DNA of 64,000 bases from Nostocoides sp. (lineage in GTDB: Bacteria > Actinomycetota > Actinomycetes > Actinomycetales > Dermatophilaceae), in contig JADJEA010000023.1 of NCBI GenBank assembly GCA_016702415.1, positions 1 to 64,000 of the forward strand, in the 5' to 3' direction. Below are positions 28,919 to 38,601 of this stretch, in pieces (the first letter of the stretch is position 1; each line of letters opens with the position of its first letter). A model generated the notes under the pieces. It saw only the letters and a list, made by a program, of their open reading frames with translations, had not been told where the DNA came from and made no database searches. The position numbers and the translations under genes are program-made.

Positions 28919-29524
28919 ATGACGAAGGCGGGCAAGGCCGGCACGACGGGCCCCAAGCGGGTGGTCGTCGCCGAGGACGAGGCGTTGATCCGGCTCGACC
29001 TCGTCGAACTGCTCGGGGAGGCCGGCTACGAGGTCGTCGGTCAGGCGAGCAATGGGGAGCAGGCGGTCGAGTTGGCCGTCGACCTCAAGCCCGACCTGGT
29101 CATCATGGACGTCAAGATGCCCGTCATGGACGGCCTGTCCGCCGCCGAGGAGATCGGCAAGCAGCGGCTCTGCCCGGTCATCATGCTGACCGCCTTCTCC
29201 CAGGCCGAACTCATCGAGCGGGCCCGCGACGCGGGCGTCATGGCCTATATCGTCAAGCCGTTCACCGGCGCCGACATCGCCCCAGCCATCGACATCGCCC
29301 TCTCCCGGTGGCGGGAACTGAAGCTCCTCGAGCAGGAGGTCGCCGACCTCGGCGAGGCATTGGAGACCCGCAAGGCGGTCGAGCGCGCCAAGGGCGTGCT
29401 GATGAAGAAGCTCAAGCTGTCCGAGGCTGACGCCTTCCGGTGGATCCAGAAGACCGCGATGGACCGCCGCCTCGGGATGCGCGAGGTCGCCGACGCTGTC
29501 GTTGCCGGCATCGACAAGGCCTGA
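28919..29524 (+). CDS. pdtaR: ANTAR-domain response regulator (PdtaR-like antiterminator)
   Basis: A receiver domain (VVVAEDEALIRLDLVELL acidic pair, phospho-acceptor Asp in LVIMDVKMP, LTAFSQ, VKPF) joined by a helix (ELKLLEQEVADLGEALETRK) to an ANTAR RNA-binding domain (AVERAKGVLMKKLKLSEADAF). Such regulators, partnered with the PdtaS histidine kinase, bind paired hexaloop RNA hairpins to prevent termination. 201 residues from ATG 28919; an in-frame ATG at 28913 is also possible, but GTGAGG spacing favours 28919. No kinase gene is nearby. Confidence 0.92.
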   Translation: MTKAGKAGTTGPKRVVVAEDEALIRLDLVELLGEAGYEVVGQASNGEQAVELAVDLKPDLVIMDVKMPVMDGLSAAEEIGKQRLCPVIMLTAFSQAELIERARDAGVMAYIVKPFTGADIAPAIDIALSRWRELKLLEQEVADLGEALETRKAVERAKGVLMKKLKLSEADAFRWIQKTAMDRRLGMREVADAVVAGIDKA

Positions 29525-29659
29525 CTCTCACTCGAGCCGCCGAGCCGTCTCGCCTGGTCGGCCCCGTCTCAGGTGTCCCATGAGTCACGCTGATCACCCC
29601 CGTTGCCGGTCATCAACAGGGGTGGTGGGCCTCACTTTCGCCTTCTCGGGGAATGGTCG

Positions 29660-29694
29660 TACAGTGCCCACAGGGGGCCCGGTTTTCCGGGCCC
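29660..29694 (+). promoter_or_regulatory. -10 box and GC hairpin in the leader of the GNAT gene
   Basis: TACAGT (29660-29665) predicts a transcript start near 29672. GGGCCCGG (29675-29682), TTTT loop, CCGGGCCC (29687-29694) would then form a perfect 8-bp hairpin at the very 5' end of an mRNA whose start codon lies ~90 nt downstream. Could stabilise the mRNA or act in attenuation. Confidence 0.45.
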
Positions 29695-29780
29695 TTCGCG
29701 TGCCTGTCAGCCCTGTCGTCACTTGTCCGTCAGTCCACCGCAGCACGCGCGTCACCGCGTCCCGGCCGAGGAGGTCCCCC

Positions 29781-30395
29781 GTGTTGCGACCCACGATCGC
29801 CGTTCACCGCGTGAGCCCGGACGCCGTCGGCGCCCTTACGCAGCTGTGGGTCAGCGCCGCGCTCGAGAGCGGCATCGGCGAGGAGATCGCGGCCCGCGCC
29901 GCGGCGGGGGGTCGCGTCGGCGAGGCACTGCGGCGGCCGGGGTGCGCGGCATACGTCGCGACGGTGGAGGGGACCCCGGCGGGATTCGTCGTCGTCAACG
30001 CGCGCAACCACGGACTCTTGGAGTCCTCGTCCGTCGCCATCGATGAGCTCTTCGTCCTGCCCGACCAACGCCAGCACGGCATCGGCCGCGCCCTCGTCGC
30101 GGCGGTGGCGACGCTTGCCGAGACCGAGGCCTACGACCGGGTCCTGTCCAATGTCCCCGCGGCCGACAAGGTCGCCAACCGGTTCTTCGCTCGGCTCGGG
30201 TTCACCTCCTCGGTGACCCGCCGCGTCGTCCCGATCGCGGTCCTGCGGCGCAAACTCGTGGGCGAGGACGCGACTGCCGGCGTCGACCTGTTGCTCGGGC
30301 GCCGTCGGCTCATCAAGGCCCGCACGCAGCGGCCGCTCGCCACTCCGGCCCCGAGCCTCGGGGCCCACCACCGGCGCCGTCCGGTCACCGGCTGA
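29781..30395 (+). CDS. GNAT-family N-acetyltransferase
   Basis: 204 residues. The GNAT fold is visible: AYVATVEGTPAGFVVVNARN (beta4 region), VAIDELFVLPDQRQHGIGRALV (acetyl-CoA-binding motif A with Q/RxxGxG/A) and NRFFARLGF (motif B). The C-terminal ~45 residues (KARTQRPLATPAPSLGAHH) are basic and probably disordered. GTG 29781 has GAGGAGG at a good distance. Substrate unknown. Confidence 0.85.
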   Translation: MLRPTIAVHRVSPDAVGALTQLWVSAALESGIGEEIAARAAAGGRVGEALRRPGCAAYVATVEGTPAGFVVVNARNHGLLESSSVAIDELFVLPDQRQHGIGRALVAAVATLAETEAYDRVLSNVPAADKVANRFFARLGFTSSVTRRVVPIAVLRRKLVGEDATAGVDLLLGRRRLIKARTQRPLATPAPSLGAHHRRRPVTG

Positions 30396-30500
30396 GTCGG
30401 CCGCCGCTCGGCCACGCGTTGGGAGGGGAACTCGGCCCCGTCAGCGGAAGCGGGTGCTGAGCGGAGCCCAGTTGCGGCGAGGGGTCGTTGCGGCGAGGGG

Positions 30501-30974
30501 TCAGGACGCCGGGGGGCGGTCGCGCACCATACAGGTGATGCGGCTGGTGCAAAGGAGGCGGTCGGCCTCGTCGCGGATGGTGATCTGGTAGCTGACCAGC
30601 GTCGACCCGATGCTGATCGGTGTGGCCGTCCCGGTCACCCATCCCGAGCGGGCGGCACGATGATGGGTGGCGTTGATGTCGATGCCGACCGCGGCGCGAC
30701 CCGGCCCCGCGGCGAGGCTCGCGCCCACCGAGCCAAGGGTTTCGGCCAGGACGACGCTGGCGCCGCCGTGCAGGAGCCCGTAGGGCTGGGTGTTGCCCTC
30801 GACTGGCATCCGCGCCACGATCCGCTCCGGTGCGACCTCGAGAAACTCCACGCCCATCCGCTCGTTCAACGCCCCGAGATTGCCGTTCATGACGTCGAGG
30901 AGGCTGTCGCCGGGGGTCGTGGACGCCGGCACTGACGCCGGGACTGACGCCGGGACTGGGGGGTTGTCGGTCAT
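30501..30974 (-). CDS. hotdog-fold thioesterase (PaaI/YdiI-like)
   Basis: 157 residues. The 4HBT hotdog core is clear: GVEFLEVAPERIVARMPVEG, QPYGLLHGGASVVLAETLGS (catalytic HGG with the Glu/Asp helix), GIDINATHHRAARSGWVTG, YQITIRDEADRLLCTSRIT. Related proteins hydrolyse 1,4-dihydroxy-2-naphthoyl-CoA or phenylacetyl-type CoA esters; the substrate cannot be told here. The N-terminus has a short PASV repeat (from a 12-bp repeat near 30926-30956). Divergent from polA with only 19 bp between start codons. Confidence 0.88.
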   Translation of the reverse strand: MTDNPPVPASVPASVPASTTPGDSLLDVMNGNLGALNERMGVEFLEVAPERIVARMPVEGNTQPYGLLHGGASVVLAETLGSVGASLAAGPGRAAVGIDINATHHRAARSGWVTGTATPISIGSTLVSYQITIRDEADRLLCTSRITCMVRDRPPAS

Positions 30975-30980
30975 GGCCCC

Positions 30981-30986
30981 TAGGCT
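30981..30986 (+). promoter_or_regulatory. -10 element of leaderless polA promoter
   Basis: TAGGCT ends 7 nt before GTG 30994. The start lies in a 19-bp gap shared with the divergent thioesterase gene, so the -35 region falls inside that gene. Confidence 0.55.
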
Positions 30987-30993
30987 GCCATGC

Positions 30994-33665
30994 GTGAGTC
31001 GCCTCCTCCTACTCGACGGTCATTCGCTGGCCTATCGCGCGTTCTTCGCCCTGCCCGCCGAGAACTTCTCGACCAAGACGGGGCAGCACACCAATGCGAT
31101 CTACGGCTTCACCTCGATGCTCATCAACGTCCTGCGCGACGAGGAGCCGACCCACGTCGCCGTCGCCTTCGATGTCTCGCGGGACACCTTCCGCCTGCAG
31201 GAGTATGCCGACTACAAGGCCGGCCGCTCGGCCACTCCCCGCGAGTTCTCGGGTCAGTTGCCGCTGCTGCGTGAGGTCCTTGATGCCCTCCAGATCCGGT
31301 GGCTCGAGGTCCCCGGATTCGAGGCCGACGACATCATCGCGACGTTGGCCACCCGGGCCGATGCCGCGGGGATGGAGGTGCGGATCTGCTCGGGCGATCG
31401 GGACGCCATGCAACTGGTCACCGATCGCGTGACCTTGCTCTATCCGATCCGCGGGGTCTCGGAGCTGACCCGGATGACGCCGGCCGCCGTGGAGGAGCGG
31501 TATGGCGTGCCCCCGGCCGCCTATCCCGACCTCGCGGCGCTGGTGGGGGAGTCCAGCGACAACCTGCCGGGCGTCCCCGGGGTCGGCCCCAAGACGGCGG
31601 CGAAGTGGATCCTGCAGTACGACGGGCTCAACGGGGTGGTCGCCCACGTCGACCAGATCAAGGGCAAGGTCGGCGACGCGCTGCGGGCGCATCTGGACCA
31701 GGTGCTGCGCAATCGCCGGCTCAACCAGCTGGTGCGTGATCTCGACGTCGGGGCCAGCCTGGAGGATCTCGAGCGGCGGATGTGGAACCGCGAGCACGTG
31801 CATGCGGTGTTCGACCCGCTGGAGTTCCGGGTGCTTCGCGAGCGGTTGTTCGCGACCTTCGACACCGTCAGTGAGGAGGCGACCTCGGGCGGTTTCGACC
31901 TGGAGGCGCGGCGGCTGGAGAGCGCCGATGTCCCGGTCTGGCTCGCCGCTCACGCCAGCCCGGGGGCCGACATCGGCGTCCACGTCGTCGGGTCGTGGGC
32001 GCGCGGGAGCGGTGACGTCGGGGCGGTGGCCGTGGCGACGGCGGGTGGGGCGGCGGCATACATCGACGTGACGGACCTCGACCCGGCCGCGGATGCGGCG
32101 CTGGGGGACTGGCTCGCCGACCCCGGCGTCGCCAAGATCCTCCACGACGCCAAGGGACCCAGCAATGCGCTGGCCGCGCGGGGGTGGCCGCTGCGCGGCG
32201 TCGCTCTCGACACTGCTCTGGCGGCCTATCTCGTCAAGCCCGACCAACGGCAGTACGACCTCTCCGATCTCGGCGTCCGGATTCTCGGACGCGATCTGCG
32301 GGCCGAGGGCTCCCCGACGGAGGGGATGCTCGACTTCGCGACCGACGAGCAGGCCGAGGTCGATGCCGCCTGCGTGCGCGCCCGCGCCGTGCTCGATCTC
32401 GGGGTGGCGCTGCGCGATCAGGTCGAGGCCGCGGGTGGCCTTGATCTGATGCGCGACATCGAGTTGCCGTTGACCGAGGTGCTCGCCGAGATGGAGCGCA
32501 CCGGGATCGCCGTCGACATCGCCGGCTTGGAGGCCCTGGAGAAGGACTTTGCCGACCAGGTCGATGCGGCTCAGGACGAAGCCTATTCCGCGATCGGTGG
32601 TGACCGGATCAACCTGGGGTCGCCCAAGCAATTGCAGGTCGTCCTCTTCGAGACCCTCGGCATGCCCAAGACGAAGCGGACCAAGACTGGCTGGACGACC
32701 GACGCCGAGGCCCTGGCCGAGCTCTACGCCACGACCGGGCACCCCTTCCTCGAGGCGCTGCTGCGGCATCGGGACGCGACCCGGCTGCGGGTGACGGTCG
32801 AGGGCCTGCTGAAGTCGGTGTCGGACGACGGGCGGATTCACACGACCTACGAGCAGACGATCGCCGCGACCGGGCGGCTGTCGTCGAAGGACCCGAATCT
32901 CCAGAACATCCCGATCCGCACCGAGGAGGGCCGGCGCATCCGCGAGGCTTTCGTCGTCGGGCCTGGCTACACCTCCTTGATGACCGTCGACTACAGCCAG
33001 ATCGAAATGCGGATAATGGCGCACCTGTCGGGCGACGAGGGGCTGATCGAGGCGTTCCGCTCGGGGGAGGACTTGCACCGGTTCGTCGGGTCGCGGGTGT
33101 TCGGGGTCGACCCGGCCGAGGTGACGCCGGCGATGCGCAGCAAGGTCAAGGCGATGTCCTACGGCCTGGCCTACGGCTTGTCGGCCTTCGGGTTGTCGCG
33201 GCAGCTGACCATTCCGGTCGAGGAGGCCCGGGGCCTGATGGAGGAGTATTTCGCCCGCTTCGGCGGGGTGCGCGACTATCTCGCCGACATCGTCCGGCAG
33301 GCGCGGACGACCGGGTATACCGAGACGATGCTGGGCCGCCGGCGGTATCTCCCGGATCTGACCAGCGACAACCGGCAGCGGCGCGAGATGGCCGAGCGGA
33401 TGGCACTGAATGCGCCATCCAGGGCAGCGCCGCCGACATCATGAAGGTCGCGATGCTGGGGGTCCGGCTTGGCCTGGCCGAGGAAGGGTTGGCGTCACGC
33501 TTGCTCCTTCAGGTGCACGACGAGTTGGTCCTCGAGGTCGCGTCGGGAGAGGCGGGCGCCGTCGAGGCACTCGTGCGTCGGGAGATGGGTGGGGCCGTCG
33601 CCATGGACGTCCCGCTCGATGTCAGCGTCGGGGTGGGCCAGTCCTGGCACGAAGCGGGCCACTGA
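30994..33665 (+). CDS. polA: DNA polymerase I, one frameshift near 33416
   Basis: Repair and Okazaki-fragment polymerase. The 5' nuclease domain begins SRLLLLDGHSLAYRAFFALP and contains WLEVPGFEADDIIATLA, ICSGDRDAMQLV and VGESSDNLPGVPGVGPKTA. The middle domain lacks the DxE proofreading motif, as in mycobacterial PolA. The polymerase domain has ATGRLSSKDPNLQNIPIRT, motif A MTVDYSQIEMRIMAHLSGD, motif B KAMSYGLAYGLSAFGL, and motif C LLLQVHDELVLEV. The frame breaks at MALNAP/IQGSAADIMK near 33416: one missing C in a CC run. With it restored the protein has about 890 residues. GTG start from the leaderless -10. Confidence 0.95.
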
Positions 33666-33693
33666 GCGGCGAGTGGTTGCCCGGCCGAGAGCG

Positions 33694-36315
33694 TCACTCA
33701 GCAGGGCTGGGCGCAACCCGGACGAGCAACGCGACCGGCGACTCGCCCAGGAGCTCGCCGATCAGGCGTGACCCACCGTCGTGGTCGCGGCCGGAGAGCA
33801 GGTCGTGCCAGGGTCCCGGCGGGAGGTCGACCCGGGTCGCCCCCCAGCCGCCCGCCGCCATCAGGGCGCGCAGCAGCCGGGTCGCCAGGACGATCACCCC
33901 GGGCCCGTCCGCGTCTCCGCGGGCATACGCGATCAGATGGTGCGACTCCTCGCCGGTCTCGGTCTCCCCGCACAGCGGGTCATAGGTCGCCATCACCCCG
34001 ACGAACCACTCCGGGTGGCGGCGGCGCAGCCGCAGGGCGGCGGCGGTCAGCCGGAGCTTCGCCGCGTCGAGGTCCTCGGGGTCTGAACCGGCGTCCAGCC
34101 GGGCAAGTCGCGCCTGCCGGCCGGCGAAGTCGACGGGACGCCGGTTGTCCGGATCGACCAGGGACAGGTCGACGGTCTCGCAGCCTTGATAGGTGTCGGC
34201 CACCCCCGGCATGGTGAGCTGGACAAGCTTCTGCCCCAACACCGTCGCGCGCGCCGACGCGGCCGTCAGCGTGAGCCACGAGGCGACGTGCTCGGCGATG
34301 ACCGGGTCCCCGGTCACACCCCGGGCGAAGCTGTCGACGGCCGCCTCGTAGGCCGGGTCCGGGGTGGCCCAGTCGGTGTGGACCTTCGCCTCCCGCACCG
34401 CTTTCCGGGCGTATGCCGCGAGCCGCTCCGGGGTGACCGGCCACGCCCCCACGACCTCCTGCCACAAGCGGTATTCGGTCTCGGCGTCCAGGCCGGGAGC
34501 ACGGTGCCGCGCGGCGAGCGCGCGGGCCGAGGTCACCCAGGCGGTCCACTCGCGCGGGAACTCCGTCAGGGTGAACTGGCGCGCCCGCACATCCTCCGAC
34601 CGCTTCGTGTCGTGCGTCGAGAGGGTGGTCAGGGTGACCGGCCAGTCGGCCAGCCGACGCGCGCAATAGGCGTGGAAGTCCGCCGGCGGGACGCCGAAGG
34701 CGCCCGGGTCACCGCCGACCTCGTTGAGCGCGACCAGCCGGTGATGGCGATAGAACGCCGTGTCCTCGATCCCCTTCGCCATGACCGGGCCGCACGTCTG
34801 TTGGAAGCGGGTGACGAAGTCCCCGATCGCCTCCGCGCAGTCGGGTCGCGCCCCGGGGACGGTGTCGCCGGCGGCGAGGGCGGCCAGGACGGTGACGTAC
34901 CCGAGCGCGGCCTCCAGAGTCGACGCGGTCGCTCCCTCGACCCCTGGCAGCGGTGTCCTGCTGCCCGCAAGGTCCGCCCTTGCTCGCTCGGCGAGGGCCG
35001 CCAATGCCCCCCGAGCCTCGGGGTCGCCGCCGCCGACCCGGGGGACGTAGATCCGGTACCGGTCCGTGGCCACCAGGAGGGCGCGCAAGGCGACCGCCAC
35101 CGCCTCCGGCTCCGCCTCGGGCAAGATCCAGGCCAAGAGCCGATGGAGCCTGGCCAACTCCGACTCGAGCACGCCGGTGACGACGTCCAGCTTGGCCTGC
35201 CGCACCAGCGCCGCCAAGCCTGGTTCGGCCTCCCCGGGACCGGCCTCGTCCGGTGCGGCTTCCTCGACATCGGTGTCCATCGGTTGGGCGAGGTCCGCGG
35301 GACCGGGGCTCACCGGCCGCGTGGTGAACGCGGCATACGTCCGGGTGAGTACCGGTTCGGCGTCGGGGTCGAGGAAGAGGCCACCGACGCGGGCGAGTGC
35401 GTCATACCCCGTCGTCCCCGCGCAGGCCCACTCGTCGGGAAGTGCCTCGTCCCCCTCGAGGATCTTCTCGGCCACGACCCAGAGGTCCCCGCTGGCGCGC
35501 GCCAGGTGGGCCAGATATGTCCCCGGATCGGCCAGGCCATCGGGATGGTCGATCCGCAGGCCGGCGATCACCTCGGCGTCGATGAGGTCGAGCAGGAGCG
35601 CGTGGGTGCGGAAGAGGACATCCGGCTCCTCGACCCGGATCGCCACCAAGCCGGTCACGTCGAAGAAGCGTCGGTAGTTGAGGCCCTCCCGCCCCTCCCG
35701 CCAGTCGGCGAGCCGGTAGGCCTGGGCGGCAAGCACCTCGGGCAGCGGCAGGTGGTCGGTCCCGGGGCGCAGCGGGAACTCGTGATCGGCATACCGAACG
35801 ACGGGCTCGGCGGCGTCGGGTCCGCCGATCCCGCGGGTCAGCTCGCCGGCGGCGAGCACCTCCTCCAGGGGGGCGCGCAGGAGGGGGAGGAGGAGTTGGT
35901 GCTCGTTGGTGTACCAGTCGATATCGAACCAGTGCGCGTGGGCGGAGTACTGACCGTCGCGCAGGACCGACCAGAACTGCGTGTTCAGCCACAGCGGCGT
36001 GGGCAGCGTCATGTGGTTGGGCACGATGTCCGCCACGAGGTGTATGCCGTGTGCCCGGCTCGCCGCGACAAGGGCGGCGAAGCCGGCGCCGCCGCCCTTC
36101 TCCTGGCTCAGCCGGGCGTGCGAGGTCACGTCATACCCATGGGTCGAACCCGCGCCGGACTCGAGGATGGGCGAGAGGTAGAGGTCGGTGATCCCGAGGC
36201 ACTCCAGATAGGGCACGACCAGCGCCGCCTCGGCGAACCCGAACTCCGGGGTCAGCTGGAGGCGATAGGTGGAGACCGGCAGTCGATGCCCCCGCCCCGG
36301 TCGGTGGCTGCGCAC
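33694..36315 (-). CDS. treY: malto-oligosyltrehalose synthase
   Basis: Converts the reducing end of maltodextrin to a trehalosyl unit (GH13 subfamily 26). 873 residues starting at 36315, with VSTYRLQLTPEFGFAEA, DLYLSPILESGAGSTHGYD, LVADIVPNHM, GLRIDHPDGLADP (nucleophile Asp), DLWVVAEKILEGDEALP (acid/base Glu), STHDTKRSEDVRARQ and a C-terminal domain. Its usual partner treZ is not in the window, though treX-treY-treZ are commonly clustered, so it may lie elsewhere. Convergent with polA and divergent from ligA. Confidence 0.95.
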   Translation of the reverse strand: MRSHRPGRGHRLPVSTYRLQLTPEFGFAEAALVVPYLECLGITDLYLSPILESGAGSTHGYDVTSHARLSQEKGGGAGFAALVAASRAHGIHLVADIVPNHMTLPTPLWLNTQFWSVLRDGQYSAHAHWFDIDWYTNEHQLLLPLLRAPLEEVLAAGELTRGIGGPDAAEPVVRYADHEFPLRPGTDHLPLPEVLAAQAYRLADWREGREGLNYRRFFDVTGLVAIRVEEPDVLFRTHALLLDLIDAEVIAGLRIDHPDGLADPGTYLAHLARASGDLWVVAEKILEGDEALPDEWACAGTTGYDALARVGGLFLDPDAEPVLTRTYAAFTTRPVSPGPADLAQPMDTDVEEAAPDEAGPGEAEPGLAALVRQAKLDVVTGVLESELARLHRLLAWILPEAEPEAVAVALRALLVATDRYRIYVPRVGGGDPEARGALAALAERARADLAGSRTPLPGVEGATASTLEAALGYVTVLAALAAGDTVPGARPDCAEAIGDFVTRFQQTCGPVMAKGIEDTAFYRHHRLVALNEVGGDPGAFGVPPADFHAYCARRLADWPVTLTTLSTHDTKRSEDVRARQFTLTEFPREWTAWVTSARALAARHRAPGLDAETEYRLWQEVVGAWPVTPERLAAYARKAVREAKVHTDWATPDPAYEAAVDSFARGVTGDPVIAEHVASWLTLTAASARATVLGQKLVQLTMPGVADTYQGCETVDLSLVDPDNRRPVDFAGRQARLARLDAGSDPEDLDAAKLRLTAAALRLRRRHPEWFVGVMATYDPLCGETETGEESHHLIAYARGDADGPGVIVLATRLLRALMAAGGWGATRVDLPPGPWHDLLSGRDHDGGSRLIGELLGESPVALLVRVAPSPAE

Positions 36316-36361
36316 TCCAGGAGACTAGCCGTCCTCGGTGCGACACCGGTGCCGGCTCCGG

Positions 36362-36367
36362 CAGGAT
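36362..36367 (+). promoter_or_regulatory. possible -10 element of leaderless ligA promoter
   Basis: CAGGAT ends 7 nt before GTG 36375. It matches only the A2/T6 core of the -10 consensus, so it is a weaker case than the others. Confidence 0.35.
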
Positions 36368-36374
36368 GGGCCGG

Positions 36375-38576
36375 GTGACCGAGACTCCCGCCGACGAGCC
36401 GACCACGGACGCAACCGAGCCAGGGGAGTTCGGGACCCCGCCCCCGCCGGCGTCCGCGGTGGAGACCCACGTGCCCGACCCGGTCCGGCACGAGTGGGAC
36501 GATCTCGCCGAGCGTGCCCGGGCGGCGCAGTTCGCCTATCACGTCAAAGACAGCCCCACGATCAGCGACGGGGAGTATGACGCGTTGATCCGCCGCCTCG
36601 GCGCGTTGGAATCGGCATACCCCGGACTGCGGACGCCGGACAGCCCGACCCAGACGGTCGGGGGCGCGGTCTTCGCGACCGAGTTCCAGGCCGTCGACCA
36701 TCTCGAGCGGATGCTCAGCCTCGACAACGCCTTCTCCGAGGAGGAGCTGCGGGCGTGGGCCGCGCGCGTCGAGCGCGAGATCGGGGAGGAGCCGGCGCAC
36801 TACCTCTGCGAGCTGAAGATCGACGGGCTCGCCGTCAACCTGCTCTACGAGGAGGGCCGGCTGACGCGGGCGCTCACGCGGGGCGACGGGCGCACCGGCG
36901 AGGACGTGACCCTCAACGTCCGCACGATCCGCGGCGTCCCCGAACGGCTCGACGGGGCTGACCTGCCCGCGCTCGTGGAGATCCGCGGCGAGGTCTACTT
37001 CCCGATCGCCGACTTCGCCGACCTCAACGCGAGCCTCGTCGAGGCCGGGAAGGCGCCCTTCGCCAACCCACGCAATACCGCGGCGGGTTCGCTGCGGCAG
37101 AAGGACCCCAAGGTCACCGCGAGTCGCCGGTTGCGCCTCCTGGTCCACGGCATCGGTGCCCACCGCGGCCTGGACCTGACCCGGCAGAGCCAGGCGTATG
37201 CCCGCATGGCCGCCTGGGGGCTGCCCGTCTCGCCCCATCTGCACGTCGTCGACTCGATCGACGACGTCCTCGCCTTCATCGCCGAAACCGGCGCCCATCG
37301 ACACGACAACGAGCACGAGATCGACGGCGTCGTCGTCAAGGTCGACGAGGTCGCCATTCAGCGTCGGCTCGGAGCCACCTCCCGGGCCCCGCGCTGGGCG
37401 TTGGCGTTCAAGTTCCCGCCCGAGGAGGTCAACACGCGGCTGCTCGATATCAGGGTCAATGTCGGCCGGACCGGGCGGGTGACGCCCTACGGCGTCATGG
37501 AGCCCGTCGTCGTCGCGGGATCGACGGTCACCCAGGCGACTCTCCACAACGCCGACGAGGTCCGCCGCAAGGGGGTCCTCATCGGCGACGTGGTCGTCCT
37601 GCGGAAGGCGGGGGACGTCATACCGGAAATCCTCGGACCGGTCGTCTCCGTGCGCACGGGCACGGAGCGCGCCTTCGTCATGCCCACGCACTGCCCGTCG
37701 TGCGGGAGCGCGCTCGCGCCGGAGAAGGAGGGCGACAAGGACATCCGCTGCCCCAATGCGCGCTCGTGCCCGTCCCAGCTGCGCGAGCGGCTCTTCGGGC
37801 TGGCCGGCCGGGGTGCCTTCGATATCGAGGCGCTCGGCTGGGAGGGGGCGATCGCGCTCCTGGACGCCGGAGTCCTCACCGACCCGGACCTCGGCGGTCC
37901 GTCGGAGTCGATGCTCTTCTCGTTGGGCGAGAAGGAAATCGGGCGCGTTCCGCTCTATACGAGAGCGGCGCGGAAGACCGACGCCCCCGAGGACGTCGTC
38001 GAGGGGAGGGTGCTGTCCGCCAACGGCATCCGCCTCGCCGCCAACCTCGAGGCGGCCCGGGACCGGCCGCTCTGGCGCGTCCTGGTCGCGCTGTCGATCC
38101 GCCATGTGGGACCGACCTCGGCGCGCGCGCTCGCCCGGCACTTCGGGTCGATGGCGGCCATCCGGGCGGCGAGTGCCGAGGAACTCTCGGCCGTGGACGG
38201 GGTGGGCGCGGTGATCGCCGAGGCCGTGCGCGAATGGTTCGACCGGGAGGACAACGCCTGGCACGGACGCATCGTCGACCGGTGGAGCGCCGACGGGGTG
38301 CGGATGGCGGAGGAGTCGATCACCGAGGTCGAGCAGACGCTCGCCGGAAAGACCGTGGTCGTGACCGGGTCATTGGCGGGCTTCACCCGTGACTCGGCCA
38401 AGGAGGCGATCATCGCCAGGGGCGGGAAGGCGGCGGGCTCGGTGTCCAAGAGCACCGATTACGTCGTCGTCGGTCCCGGTGCCGGCACCAAGGAGACCAA
38501 GGCGCGCGATCTCGGGCTGACCATCCTCGACGAGCCCGCGTTCGTCAGGCTCCTGGAGACGGGTTCGCCCGAATGA
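36375..38576 (+). CDS. ligA: NAD-dependent DNA ligase
   Basis: Seals nicks in replication and repair. From GTG 36375 it has 733 residues (736 from ATG 36366). Adenylation domain with NAD-binding YHVKDSPTISDGEYD (domain Ia) and the adenylated lysine in LCELKIDGLAV (Lys148), then GEVYFP, AAGSLRQKDP, GVVVKVDE, WALAFKFPPEE. OB fold with VNVGRTGRVTPYGVMEPV; a Zn finger of four Cys (CPSCG ... CPNARSCPSQ); helix-hairpin-helix region (LSIRHVGPTSARALARHFG); and a C-terminal BRCT domain (LAGKTVVVTGSLAGFTRD). An acidic, Pro-rich N-terminal extension of about 40 residues precedes domain Ia. Confidence 0.96.
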   Translation: MTETPADEPTTDATEPGEFGTPPPPASAVETHVPDPVRHEWDDLAERARAAQFAYHVKDSPTISDGEYDALIRRLGALESAYPGLRTPDSPTQTVGGAVFATEFQAVDHLERMLSLDNAFSEEELRAWAARVEREIGEEPAHYLCELKIDGLAVNLLYEEGRLTRALTRGDGRTGEDVTLNVRTIRGVPERLDGADLPALVEIRGEVYFPIADFADLNASLVEAGKAPFANPRNTAAGSLRQKDPKVTASRRLRLLVHGIGAHRGLDLTRQSQAYARMAAWGLPVSPHLHVVDSIDDVLAFIAETGAHRHDNEHEIDGVVVKVDEVAIQRRLGATSRAPRWALAFKFPPEEVNTRLLDIRVNVGRTGRVTPYGVMEPVVVAGSTVTQATLHNADEVRRKGVLIGDVVVLRKAGDVIPEILGPVVSVRTGTERAFVMPTHCPSCGSALAPEKEGDKDIRCPNARSCPSQLRERLFGLAGRGAFDIEALGWEGAIALLDAGVLTDPDLGGPSESMLFSLGEKEIGRVPLYTRAARKTDAPEDVVEGRVLSANGIRLAANLEAARDRPLWRVLVALSIRHVGPTSARALARHFGSMAAIRAASAEELSAVDGVGAVIAEAVREWFDREDNAWHGRIVDRWSADGVRMAEESITEVEQTLAGKTVVVTGSLAGFTRDSAKEAIIARGGKAAGSVSKSTDYVVVGPGAGTKETKARDLGLTILDEPAFVRLLETGSPE

Positions 38577-38601
38577 CCGGGCCACTCACAACGGTCGCCC
38601 C

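Noticed and set aside
33405..33430. Programmed frameshift in polA
   Set aside because: No slippery sequence or stimulatory structure evident; a single missing C in a C run restores the universal motif, so an error is simpler.
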